Positions 21,975 through 33,403 of a stretch of DNA of 64,000 bases are shown here, piece after piece. The notes beneath the pieces were generated by a model. The model worked only from the letters and a program-made list of their open reading frames with translations. It was not told where the DNA came from and ran no database searches. Position 1 is the first letter of the stretch, and every line of letters starts with the position of its first letter. The position numbers and the translations under genes were made by a program. The stretch covers positions 186,001-250,000 of the forward strand of contig JBEWZL010000294.1 of NCBI GenBank assembly GCA_045837725.1, written 5' to 3'. The DNA comes from Vermamoeba vermiformis. Lineage: Eukaryota > Tubulinea > Echinamoebida.

Positions 21975-24900
21975 ATGTCGAGTGACGAGATTGACGACAG
22001 TTTTTCAGACTCTAATTTCAGCGTACGTCCTTCATCGAATATAATTCAAAACAATTATTTTGCACGCGAAATATGTTTTTCGTGATTTATAAGAATTATT
22101 TTTTCATCTGGATCCAACCTCTCTACGCTGTATAGGAGGGTGGCGAGGAATCTTACGCAAGCAGTGAAGGATCTATCAAAGCTGATTCAGAAAGCGATAG
22201 TCCTGCTTCAGACGAGGAGGAAGATGATGACGACGATGAATCTGACGACGAGCGCAAGGCCAGCGGAAGAGCGAAGAGCAGCTCCGTCATATCGATTCAA
22301 CAACGTCAGTACTGCTTTGTTATTACTACGTGACTCAATGCAATTACCGCAGGGATATTCGGCTTTCGCTACTCACCCCCAGATAAGAAACATCCAACTG
22401 TCGCCGTTACGCGCAACTCACGCAAGAGAAAAGAGCCCACACCTGATCCAGACACATACGAGGCTGAGTGGCTCTCTTCGAAGAAACGACGAGTGGAGCC
22501 AGCCCCTGCCCCACGCGGTAACAAAATAACTGCAAAGAAACCGATTGACCTGGACGAGTAAGTCACGCCTCAATCATTCAGCCAGTAGCATTAATGTGGC
22601 GCAGTGACTCGAGTGATGAGATAGCTGCGCTGATGAGTCCAATCAAACCAGTCAAAAAGCCGACACGTCACAACGACAGTCCAATCAAGCACGACGACAG
22701 TGTGGACGAGGAAGATATCGAGGCCTTGGTGAGTCCAATCAAGAACAGAACACGCCTGCGCCGATTGGGCAGTTTGGATGACATTGCACAAGAGCGCGAA
22801 GACAAGTTGCGTCAGTTGCAGACCATGGGCTTCAGTGATCGCAGCAAGGCATCGGAAGCACTCCAGCACAACGACAACAATGTCGAGGCTGCCGTGGACT
22901 GGCTGTTAGCAGCTACGCGCAAGAGCGAGAGCGAGGAGAGCAGCGAGGATGTGCAAGTCACGCGAACAACTGTGCGCACTCGTAATGGCACTGTGACCGT
23001 GCAGAGACAAGAAGAGAAGCGTGCACGTGATGAACCAGCCCCAGTGGAAACTGAGCTGGAGAAGTTGATTCAAAAGTGCGAGGAGTACTCGAAGCGATTG
23101 GGCAGCGTGATGACAGCATTCATGAACCAGAGTGACAGTGAAGCCAATAATAGCAGCACTCAAATGGAACGTCAGCCCAAGATGTTGCAACGAGAGTTGA
23201 AGGACTATCAATTGATCGGCATGAACTGGCTGCACACCCTGCACAAAGAGGGATTGAACGGCATTCTGGCCGATGAAAGTAAGTCTCGCTTTGACACGTG
23301 TCACATTTCGAGAGTCTGACACTTGACACTTAACAGTGGGCCTTGGCAAAACAATTCAAACAATTTCCTTGCTGGCCCTCTTAAAAGAGAAGGGTATCGG
23401 AGGGGCCAATCTCATCGTGGTGCCTGCATCGAGTAAGTTCTGCGTGACACGTGTCACTCACGGCATTATTAACCCGCACAACAGCTTTGTCGAACTGGTC
23501 CAATGAACTCGAGAAATGGGCACCAAAATTGCGCGTGGAACGGTAATAAAACATTCGGTCCTATGACGCAATTAACACGTTGTTTGCAGCTATTACGGTG
23601 GCCAACAAGAGCGCATTGGCATGCAGCGCCGATTGTTGAAGAAGCGCGTGAAAAAAGACGACGTGAGTGACAGCAGCATCGAAGAACAATCAGATGACGA
23701 CGAGCACGTGTCACCGTACTGCTTCGATGTGATGCTCACCACCTATCAGACTGCATTTCAGAAGTTTGACCGCGCATTTCTGCGAAAGTTTGATCTGTCG
23801 TATTTGATCTTGGACGAGGCACACAACATCAAAAACAAGTCTTCGATCAGCTTTCAAGCGCTGTTCAAGCTCAATACACAGTGAGTACCGTTAGATCCAC
23901 TGAACCCCACTCGCTTATATTAATATTCTTGCTGTCACTAGACATCGATTGCTGTTGACTGGCACACCGCTGCAGGTACTGTTGTTATTGCTGTGTATAT
24001 ACGAGCTAACGCGGTTGCATCAGAACAATCTCGATGAGTTGTGGGCGCTGCTCTACTTCATCATGCCCAACATGTTCGGTTCATTCCGCAACTTTCAGCT
24101 CGTCACCGCGCAGTTTGCCAAGAAAAACAAGCGATCAGCCGCCCTGTCTGAGACCGAAGTCATTCAGCGCACCAAACAGATTTTGACGCCGTTCATTCTG
24201 CGCCGATTGAAATCTACGGTACGTGGTGCATGTTGCGGCTGTTGGATCTGCTAACATTCAACAGGTGTCGCTGGGACTGAAACCAAAAATAGAAAAGGTG
24301 ATCAAGTGTCAGTTGACGGAGATGCAGCAAGAACACTATCAAGACCTGTACAAACAAAGTCGCACCATGTGGCAAAAACACATCGAAGAATTGTCCAAAA
24401 AAGGCAAGCCGCACAAATCAGAGGACTCGGACTCCGAGGCTGAAAAGAGAAAAAAGAAGAAAAAGACCGTGAACATTTCAGTGCTGCTCAACAACATCTT
24501 GGTACGTCACGTGATCGGTGCTGATTGCCAAATTAAGTCAATTAATCCGCGCAACAGATGCAACTCCGCAAAGTAGCCAATCATCCGCTCATGTTGCGCA
24601 CGCAGTACACGCGCGACAAGTTGAGTGCCATGGCCAAGCAGTTGAAAGCGCGCGAAAAAGACTACAAGACCGAGGCCCTGCCGCACATCATTGAGGACTT
24701 GGAGGCCTATTCGGACTTTCAGCTGCACGAACTCTGTCTCAGCCACAGCTACTTGAAGGAGTATCGGCTCTCGAATGGTGAGTGACACCTGTCAACGCGA
24801 AGTTCGCACGATGATTTGACATGTTTGACAGATCTGCTCTACAACTCGTCGGGCAAGTTGTTGGCGCTCAAAAAGCTGCTCAAAGAACTGTTCCAAGCCG

Positions 24901-25691
24901 AGCATCGCGTGCTCATCTTCTCGCAGATGACCAAGTAAGGCTATATCGCCACGCACAGGGCACCCCGTATTAACTGCGCGCACAGAGTGTTGGACATACT
25001 CGAGCACTACGTGGCCCATCTCGACTACAAGTATCTGCGCCTCGACGGTCAGACCCCAGTGAGTGAGCGGCAAGAGAAGATTGATCAGTTCAACTCTGAT
25101 CGCTCCGTGTTCATCTTCTTGCTCTCCACGCGGGCTGGTGGACTCGGCATCAATCTCGCCACCGCAGACACAGCGGTCTTTTACGACATTTCTTTCAATC
25201 CGCAAGTCGATCGCCAAGCTGAGGACAGATGTCACCGCTTGGGCCAAGAGAAGCAAGTGCGCATCTTCAAGCTGATTGCCGAGGGCTCGATTGACGAGCA
25301 CATGCTGAAGATGGCAGTCGAGAAGAAAGAGTTGAATGACGTGGTGCTCGAAGAGGGCGATTACGACGGCAACGTGCGCGACAGCGAGGCCGATGTGTTG
25401 AACGACACGCGTGACGGCGCCGAGGACTTGTTCGACGTCATGTTCAACAGCCAGCCCGAGAACAACAACGGCCACAAGACGAAGAAAGAGCACACATCGA
25501 ACGGACACAGCGAGAGCAAGAAGAGCGCGGTCAAACAATCAACACCCAACACCTCGACTGCGAGCAACAACGACAACAATGCCAGTCGCGGCTCAGATCT
25601 GTTCACACTCGAGGGCTCATTGGCACTCTCAGAGGACGAGGATGTCGTGCAGTTGAATGACAACTCCGATGACATTGTGGTACTCGATTGA
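21975..25691 (+). CDS. SNF2-family chromatin remodeller, SMARCAD1/Fun30 type with UBA-like domain
   Basis: ATP-dependent DNA translocase with about 13 exons. The acidic N-terminus is followed by a ubiquitin-binding UBA/CUE-like helix bundle ([34 protein letters not shown]). Helicase motifs in order are [11 protein letters not shown], the DEAH box [57 protein letters not shown] and [13 protein letters not shown]. The block after motif VI ([17 protein letters not shown]) favours the SMARCAD1/Fun30 branch. Family members act in heterochromatin maintenance and DNA end resection. Some introns contain TGACACGTGTCA (near 23292 and 23442) or TGACACCTGTCA (near 24783). AATAAA at ~25709. Confidence 0.93.
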
Positions 25692-25725
25692 TCAATCAAC
25701 GAGGGTCAATAAAGCATTTACTATA

Positions 25726-27272
25726 TCAGTTGTCTATGTGCAAGTACTTGAGCTGCGTGAGTTGTTTGAGCGCACCAATGAGTTGTTCGTCGAGGAGGTG
25801 ACGCCGACACTCGATCACCAGTGCGGTGAGTGAGTTGTGGCACGCGGAGTGGAGTGCGGGCACATTCAGGGGCGTCAAGTTGTGCTCCAACAACAGCTTG
25901 AGCTGTTCTAACTGATACAATTGCGACAGGTAGTCGCCGCTGAGCGTGACATCGGTGAGCGCTAGTCGTCGCAGCTGGTGCAGTTGATTGACGCACGTGC
26001 CACTCACCGTGCATTTCATCAAGTGCAACGAAGTAAGAGAAGAACACGATGCCAGCCACACCAGCCCCTCGTCTTGTGCTCCTTGCCAACTGAGGTGCGT
26101 CAAGTGCGGCAATGCAGAGAGATATTGCAACGACTTGGCTTCGAGTGCGATGCAGCGCTTGAATGTCAACTGTTCCAAGTTAGTCAACACGCGCAGTTCA
26201 CGCGCATTGTAGATCGGCACGTAATTGAGAGTGAGGCGGTGTATCGCAGTGAATGCGCTCCAATTGGCCGTCGAGTCCTCGTCCACCAGTGTGACACGTG
26301 TCAAGTGCGAGCTGACAACGAACTGACGATGTTTGCCACTCGCGCCGAGTTTGAGTCGTGCCAATTGTGTCATTTGTGACAGATCGACACACGACGGGAA
26401 ATCTGCAGACAACCACACCGCCAGCGCTGTCAAGCACGTGAATTCAGTGAACGACTGCATGTCTGAACGAGGGAACGACAAGGAGCGCAGAGCGAGGCCG
26501 TGCAGTTGTGTCGCGTAGATGTGACGCAGGGTGCTAACTGCTGTCAAACGTGTCAAGCTGCTGAGTGACTCGACACCGATGCGGGTGTCGATCCTTTCTA
26601 AATTAGGAAATAGTGTTGCCAGATCAGGATATTCTTGGCGTCCTTGCAGTGTGATGCGCGTGACACGTGTCAATGGCGCAGTGAAAAGCTCGGTCACATT
26701 CAGCGCACCGAAAAGACTATCCAATCTCAGTCGACGGAGATTGGTCAGTGCGGTGAGTGGTGGCACTTGCCTAATTAGGGGTGCACCAAGTGTCAGATGT
26801 GCTGCGAGTGAGGGGTTGACACGTGTCACATCGAACTCCTCTGCGGCACTCTCAATGCACTGCAGTTGCGTCAGTCGCGGCAACATTGTTACTATTTTGG
26901 GTGCTTTGGCGTATCCGATGTCCAAATAAGTCAATCGACTAAATTTCTGCAATGTCTCTAACGCTGCCACCGACAAGTGCGCGTGGAAGTAGTGCTTACA
27001 AAGCACCAAGTATAATTGTTCCAAATTAGGCATGTATCGTGCTAGACGCGGCAGAATTTTGTCCAAATTAATGTCGTTGACGCGATACTTGTGCATGTGT
27101 TTGATGGCGAGGCGAAGTGTCCACCGCGCCAAACGAGCAAGACTAAATAGGGGCTATTAATTTTATAAATTACAATTAAATGCGTATATTAATGCTCTTA
27201 CACCCAGAAATTAGACGGCTCTGTTAGCATATTTATGAGAATATATTCGAGAATTTCAACCGGCAGATCCAT
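25726..27272 (-). CDS. F-box / leucine-rich-repeat protein
   Basis: 495 residues from exons 27272-27202 and 27142-25726. The first exon starts MDLPVEILEYILINML, an F-box core. The large second exon is a series of about fifteen irregular leucine-rich repeats, for example LTYLDIGYAKAPKIV, LRRLRLDSLFGAL, LEQLTFKRCIALEAKS and LTSLHLMKCTVSG. It is a probable SCF substrate receptor of FBXL type. Palindrome TGACACGTGTCA occurs in frame at ~26293, 26661 and 26819, read as (L/V)TRV, and CCTAATTAGG near 26771. The gene ends 34 bp from the SNF2 stop, tail to tail. Confidence 0.8.
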
Positions 27273-27785
27273 TCGTTTTGTTTGTTGCTTTCCAAATTTA
27301 CTCCTTACCGGCACCTTAATATATCGTATGAACAGTGCTCCTCTAGTGCTAGCGTAAAGCAATTATGAATGATTTTGTATTTGTTCTAGTATCGAAACAG
27401 GACTGTAATTTGGTCTTGCGATGACATTTTGAATTTTTGAGCTTTAAGTTCAGTGTTGAATAAGAACACTATGAATATGGTGCTCGAGACATAACAATCT
27501 CGTCCTGTGAGCACCTTATTGATACGTGAGTACTGCGCACTACTTCCCCACATTTCAAATGACACTTTGTCACCGCTACTGCCGTAACTCACTGGTGGTA
27601 CCGATTTTTCTACAATGTAGAAAAAAATTTAGTCTCGGTGTGGTGCATCGCTCCTTTTAGACCTCAAAATAAAATTGATAAAAAAATGTCGTTTGGTGCG
27701 GAAAAAACGAAAATGAAAATTCGCCACTTTAACAAACCTTGTCAATACAAACAACCACAACCACAGAACCATACAATAATTACAT
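27273..27785. other. Intergenic 513 bp, divergent promoter region
   Basis: Lies between the F-box/LRR start (-) and Rab11 start (+). Sequence is AT-rich. A short inverted repeat TTTTCTACAATGTAGAAAA sits near 27607-27625. A 68-codon minus ORF (27386-27592) has no recognisable domain and I do not call it a gene. Confidence 0.45.
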
Positions 27786-28927
27786 ATGGCTGACGTAGAT
27801 ACTTACGACTATTTATTCAAAAGTACGTTGTTGAATGGATTTGCAACGCATCTTGACGCAGCATGGTATTAATTTTTTTTGTGTAGTTGTGCTCGTCGGA
27901 GACAGTGGCGTCGGCAAGAGCAACTTGTTGTCGCGTTTTACAAAGGGCGAGTTCTTTGAAGAGACTAAATCCACCATCGGAGTCGAGTTTGCTGTAAAAA
28001 GCGTAGTCGTTGATGGCAAAACTATTAAAGCTCAAACGTGGGATACAGGTACTTACACATTACATAATAATTAATTAATGCTCCCTTCTCTAATTCCATT
28101 TCGCATTTTAAATTTTTTATTTGAAAAAATCGTTATTTTGCGTTCGAATACTGATCTTTGCTTTTATATGAATTAATTACACTATTTTATCGTTGCATTA
28201 AATGATATGCATCTAAACATATGACCGAGAATCTAATTATTCAATTTTTAATAATTAGTAGCTGAATCTGTCGGGTATTTAGTTCTTATACCGTTATTGA
28301 CAAAATCTCGCTAATTAATTTGAAAATTTAGCTAAAAAATATTCCAATATAATTATACTATCAATGTGGTCTTTCTAACTCATTTTTTACCGTTGATCAG
28401 CTGGTCAAGAACGATACCGCGCAATTACATCTGCTTACTACCGCAGTGCAGTCGGTGCCATGCTCGTATATGACATTAGCAAGAAGGACACATTCGACAA
28501 TATTGAGCGTTGGTTAACAGAGTTGCGTCAACACGCAGATTCGAATATTATAATTATGCTTGTCGGCAACAAGTCTGGTACGATCTGCTTGGCTTTGCAT
28601 TGCCAATAGCTGTTTGTAGTGACATATGTACTAACAATACTATATACAGACTTGAAACACTTGCGCGAAGTGCCTCAAGAACGCGCACGTGCCTTCTGCG
28701 AGGAGAACGGACTGAATCTGGTGGAGACCTCAGCCAAGGACAACACCAACGTAGAATTCGCGTTCCAAAAGCTGATTACAGACATTTACAACGAGACGGT
28801 CAAGAAGAACACGCTCGACACCGACACCGTCGGCACCACTGACACCATCCCTGGCCGCGGTCAAACACTCGAATTGCGCCCTCCTAGCGAAGGCAGTGCC
28901 AGCACTCAAGGCAACTGCAAGTGTTAA
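27786..28927 (+). CDS. RAB11: Rab11 small GTPase
   Basis: Regulator of recycling endosome and trans-Golgi traffic. Exons 27786-27822, 27887-28048, 28401-28577 and 28650-28927 give 217 residues. G-box motifs are intact: G1 GDSGVGKSN, switch [12 protein letters not shown]3 [14 protein letters not shown]4 GNKSDL and G5 [21 protein letters not shown] is typical of Rab11. The C-terminus ends CKC, a double-prenylation signal. Intron 2 (28049-28400) is 352 nt and very AT-rich. Exons contain almost no palindromes, unlike the flanking genes. Confidence 0.96.
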
Positions 28928-29257
28928 GGACTTGAAGGGGCATATTCAGCGAGAATACTGCGCTGATTTTGTCAATTCAAATTTAAAATAGCAGATCTGC
29001 GTCGATTTATTTATTAATTTGAAAATCAATTGTTAGTGACTTCCATTAAGTCTTATGTACATATCTTTGTGCTCCTTTTTATAATAAACTATGACTTGAA
29101 AGCACGCCAGTTCATCGCATTCAATCGCTGAAAATTAGTTGCTTAATTTAGCTCGACAAAATCTAAACCTCATTTTAAACACATACAAAGTCGGTTGAAC
29201 ACCACTAGTGTATAATTCGAGTAGATAACAGGTCCTGGTCTGAATGCAACAGCGGCG
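28928..29257. other. Intergenic 330 bp
   Basis: Rab11 3' flank with aataaa-type signal near 29083 (ataataaact), a CAGATCTG palindrome at ~28992, and the promoter side of the potassium-channel gene. No ORF or RNA gene recognised. Confidence 0.5.
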
Positions 29258-32200
29258 ATGGTGATCTGGGGTGCAGATTACAATTTGGAGTCCACCACGC
29301 CCTTTTGGATCAGTTTGGCTGGTACTCTAGTGGTGGTCAGTGGCTGCACATTTGTCTATCATGTCATATTTACTTGGATGTTGCCGTCAATACTCTATTG
29401 CTTCGGTTATGACAGAGCTGCAGAATCCAGCTGGCGCATTAAATTTATCACCAAGTTTTCAAATACTAAAGGTCCAGCAGTAATTGTAAGTGATTAGTGA
29501 TGAGAATTATTAAGCAATTATATCAACGTTTCGGCATATTTCAATAATTTTTTTTAATTTTTGGATCCAACAATGTCAGAACGTTGAAATTTAAAACTGC
29601 TAACCAATTCATGCAGGTATTTGTAGTTGTATTGATCAGTGCATATTCATGTGGATTATTTATATGGGAGACAACTAGAGTTCAAAAGCTGTCAGATGCT
29701 GGCAACCCGAAAGATCAAGTTCAAAGCATATTCCGCGACCCATTTGTTATTTGGTCTGAATTCTCAGTTTCAGCACTTTCATTACTTGAATATATGTTCC
29801 AGTTCGCTGTAGCACCGAATAAGTAAGGTCCAGTCAAAGATCCAAAATCATCGGCTAAATTCAATTTTAGGGTCAAATACACGCTGAATCCAATCAAACT
29901 CGTGCAAATGGTGCCAGTGATACCAGGCATATTGGGGCCAGCCATGGGCTTCTATTACTTTGGTTTTCAGTTCCTCCGCTTCATTCAGCTCTACAACTCG
30001 CTCACTTTTCTCAAAAAACTCGACGGCAGCTTCTTTGTGGGTGCGTAGTGTCGCTGAATATAGTGCCTAGTGCTCACGAATATGCAGGTCTGTCCGCGGA
30101 GCTCGTCTTGTTAGTGGGTGCAGTCACGAGCATCATCTTCTCCACTGCAGGCATCATCTTCATATTGGAGAACAAGCACTTCAACGACGGGGGCAAATTC
30201 GACAATTTGTTCGAGTGCATTTACTACGTGGTGATCGTATCCGAAATATTACTGATGGACACGCTCGTCCTGATTATATTTATTATTGTTATTGTTATTG
30301 TACCTTAACCTCGCCTTAGACATTCACTACTGTAGGTTTCGGAGATTTCTCGCCAGTTTCCTTATTAGGCAAACTGTTCATTATCATCGGACTGTTCGCT
30401 AACTTCATTTTGCTGCCCACGCACGTCACATCTGCCATTCAGCGCGTGAAGATCTGGCGAAGTGAGTTGATTAGTGTCGCTCGATTACAACAGCTAATCT
30501 ATTTTTAGATCAGCGCAAGTACGGCGGTGAAGGTCACGTGATCGTATTCAGCCGCGGAGATTTCTTCGTAGATTTCATTCACGAGTTCTACACCGAGGCC
30601 TTGGGTGCGTGGCGTGGTCGCAACATGTGCTTGATGACGCAGCGCCGCATCAGCAGCGACGACAAGGCCGCGCTGCACGTGCCCTCGTACAAACTGCGCA
30701 TCAGTCACATGAATGGCGACATGATCGTACGTACCGCTGATTGACACGTGTCATAGTCGCGTCACTAATTGTTCGCGTAGAACTTGGCAGACACGAAGAG
30801 AACGCGCGCCAAGAAAGCAGACGCGTGCTTCATTCTGCTGAGCACACTGGCGCACAATCACGATCAGATGGACGCGAACAACATTCTCAGAGCTGTTTCA
30901 CTGAAAAGACAAAATCCCAAGCTCAAGATCTACATGCAACTCTTCTCGAGCCAGTACAAGTTCATGCTCAAAAATGTGTGCGACAATGTCATTTACGCGC
31001 GTGACATGCGTGCTGCAATCTTGGCGCAGAATGCTGTCGCACCAGGCTTCACGACCTTATTTGGCAATCTCATCGTCTCGCAGAAACCAACGGACGATGT
31101 TGCGAGCAAAGGCTGGCTCGCGGAGTACAGTACGTGCTGGCGATGAGCTATTTTTAGATACTGACCAATCACGACAGAGCTCGGTCTGCAGCAATCACTG
31201 CACACGAATGTAGACTTGTCGAACTTTGTTGGTGCGAGCTTCTTTGATGTACTATATGTAAGTGTCATTGTACATTGCAGGACTGTGTTTGACACGTGTC
31301 ATTAGCATCTCTTCATCAACGAAGGCGCGTTGTTGGTGTCAGTGAGATCACGTGTCGATGGCTCGCACGAGCTGTTAGATGACACGGCCATTGACATCAC
31401 ACTGTCCGCCGAGTCCAGTGAAGTCGAGCTGTCTGAGATTGGACACAAAAAAACCCATAAAAGGAAATCACGTGGCTGTTGCAGCTGTTGTAACTCCGAC
31501 AAGCAGAATGAGGAGCAAGACGATGCTAAATATGGCCCTTACAGAATGGGCATTGCGGGCAGTCAAAAGTAAGTTGTATCGGTTGACTCGCACTGAGCGC
31601 CAATTGACACGTGTCATTCAGAATCCGCGATGGCGATCAAGGCGTGTTCATCTACCGCAAGAAGACCAAGACCCTGCAGAAGAAGATCGATCGACTGCGC
31701 CTCGATGACTTCAATTCACTGAAAGAGAACAGCAATGCTTGGCAACAGCGCACCAGTGTCGACGAGGACGCAGCGACACGTGTCAGCAAGCGTGCTTTGT
31801 CCCTGCAGACCACCAGAGCGCTGAATGCAATTCTGCAAGACAAATTTGTTGAGCGTAAGTGCAGCGATATTAACTTTAAAGACCACGATGAATATTGACT
31901 TGGATATTCAGCCCCACCAGTGGCACCTGAAGTTCACGACGAACCTCGTAGTGGCGAAAATACCGTCGACAACAATAACAAGCACAAAGCTAACTTCGAT
32001 CCGCGCTGCATGTTGTTGGGTGATGTACGTGTTTGATGAATAGTCACGTGATTCAGTGAACTAACGAGCTCCCAGCGATCCCTCGAAACACTGTCAGGTC
32101 ACGTGGTGGTGTGTGTGCTCGACAATCACGTGGCCACGCACTTCGACTTGCCCGATGGTGCTGATGCAGAGCCCGGTGCCAACAAGCTGCAGTTGGAGCA

Positions 32201-33258
32201 GTCGCACTTGACACCCTCACAGCTGCACGCCCCTGATCTGATTGGTCTCTTGAAGGCGTTGAGATCGCGTGCTGAATTGCGCGAGACACCTGTCATCTTC
32301 CTGATGCTGCGTCCTCCCAGTCCTTTGCAGCTACAAGAATTCGAGCCTTATCGTGGACTGGTCTATTTTGTGGCTGTAAGTCCTCTCGCTCGTGTCTGGC
32401 TCGTATCATACTCACACTCTCCTCTCGCAGGGCTCACCCTCTGATGCATTTGATCTTCAACGCGCTGGTGCCACGCAAGCCAAGGCAGTGCTCATTCTGG
32501 CTACAGACGGGCCTAACTCCACGGTGCATGTCAGCGAGGACGGAGAGGCCAATCTGATTGCACACGATGCCAACAGCTTGATGATCTATCGGCTGCTCGA
32601 GTATTTGCCCACCTACCCCGTCATTCAGCTCGTGTTCCCCGACAACTGTCGCTTCCTCAATCAATCGAGCAAGAGTTACTTCTACAACCCGCACTACGTC
32701 TCAGGCCACATCTTCATTCGCAGCTCATTGCACTACATCTTGGCCCAGGCCTATTACAAAGAGAACTTCTTGCCAGTGGTCGAGAAGTTGACGCACGCCA
32801 ATATTTCACACGTCAAAGTGAGTGACTTGCACGAGTTCAGCCAGCCTCTCGACACCGTAAGTATATAGAATATGCTGCCAATGTCTCATATGACTCACCT
32901 CTGGCTGCAGGACCAGTCGCGCAAGAACAAAAAGAAGAAGAAGGCCGTTGAAGAGGAGATCTATCACTACAAAGACCTCGTCAAACAGCTCTTGGCGCGC
33001 GGTCAACTGCCCCTCGGTCTGTACCGCACACGACACGACAGAACGAAGAAGGGCTCGCGGAATATCTTCCACGGCCTGAAGAACTTGTTGCGCAATGGTC
33101 ACATGCCCAGTCATCTGATGGACTCGGCGAGTGGCACGGCAGTACCGGATCACAGCGCGGCCTCGTTCAGAAAACGATTTGTGTTCACTAATCCTCCACC
33201 CACTACTGTGCTGCAGTCTGATGATATCGTTTTTGTCATCTCTCCACGCCACAAGTGA
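29258..33258 (+). CDS. Slo-family (Slo2/KCNT-like) high-conductance potassium channel
   Basis: Many-exon gene encoding a channel of over 1000 residues. Several N-terminal spans (TLVVVSGCTFVYHVIFTWML, FVVVLISAYSCGLFIW) lead to the pore TFTTVGFGDFSPVSLLGKLF, which has a TVGFGD selectivity filter as in Slo2. Two RCK-type regulatory domains follow: HVIVFSRGDFFVDFIHEFY with ADACFILLSTLAHNHDQMDA, then RCK2 with GHVVVCVLDNHVATHFDL and VIQLVFPDNCRFLNQSSKS. The region homologous to the Slo1 calcium bowl (NQSSKSYFYNPHY) has no acidic run, and the S4-like segment (LRFIQLYNSLTFLKKL) lacks an arginine ladder. It is therefore probably gated by an intracellular ion or ligand rather than by voltage and Ca2+ as in BK. 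Introns near 30740, 31290 and 31600 each contain TGACACGTGTCA. Confidence 0.88.
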
Positions 33259-33403
33259 TATGTTCATATGATGTAAAATAGTAAACTTATTTATTGGTCC
33301 CTTTCACAAACCGCCATTCGTTTGTTTTTTCGTTCCATTTTATTAATTTAAAAGCGACAGGAGCGACATACCAGCATATATTTATATTGTCTAAATCCTG
33401 TAA

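Noticed and set aside
27386-27592. 68-codon minus ORF between F-box/LRR and Rab11
   Set aside because: No recognisable domain, AT-driven composition and no splice partners; more likely promoter DNA.
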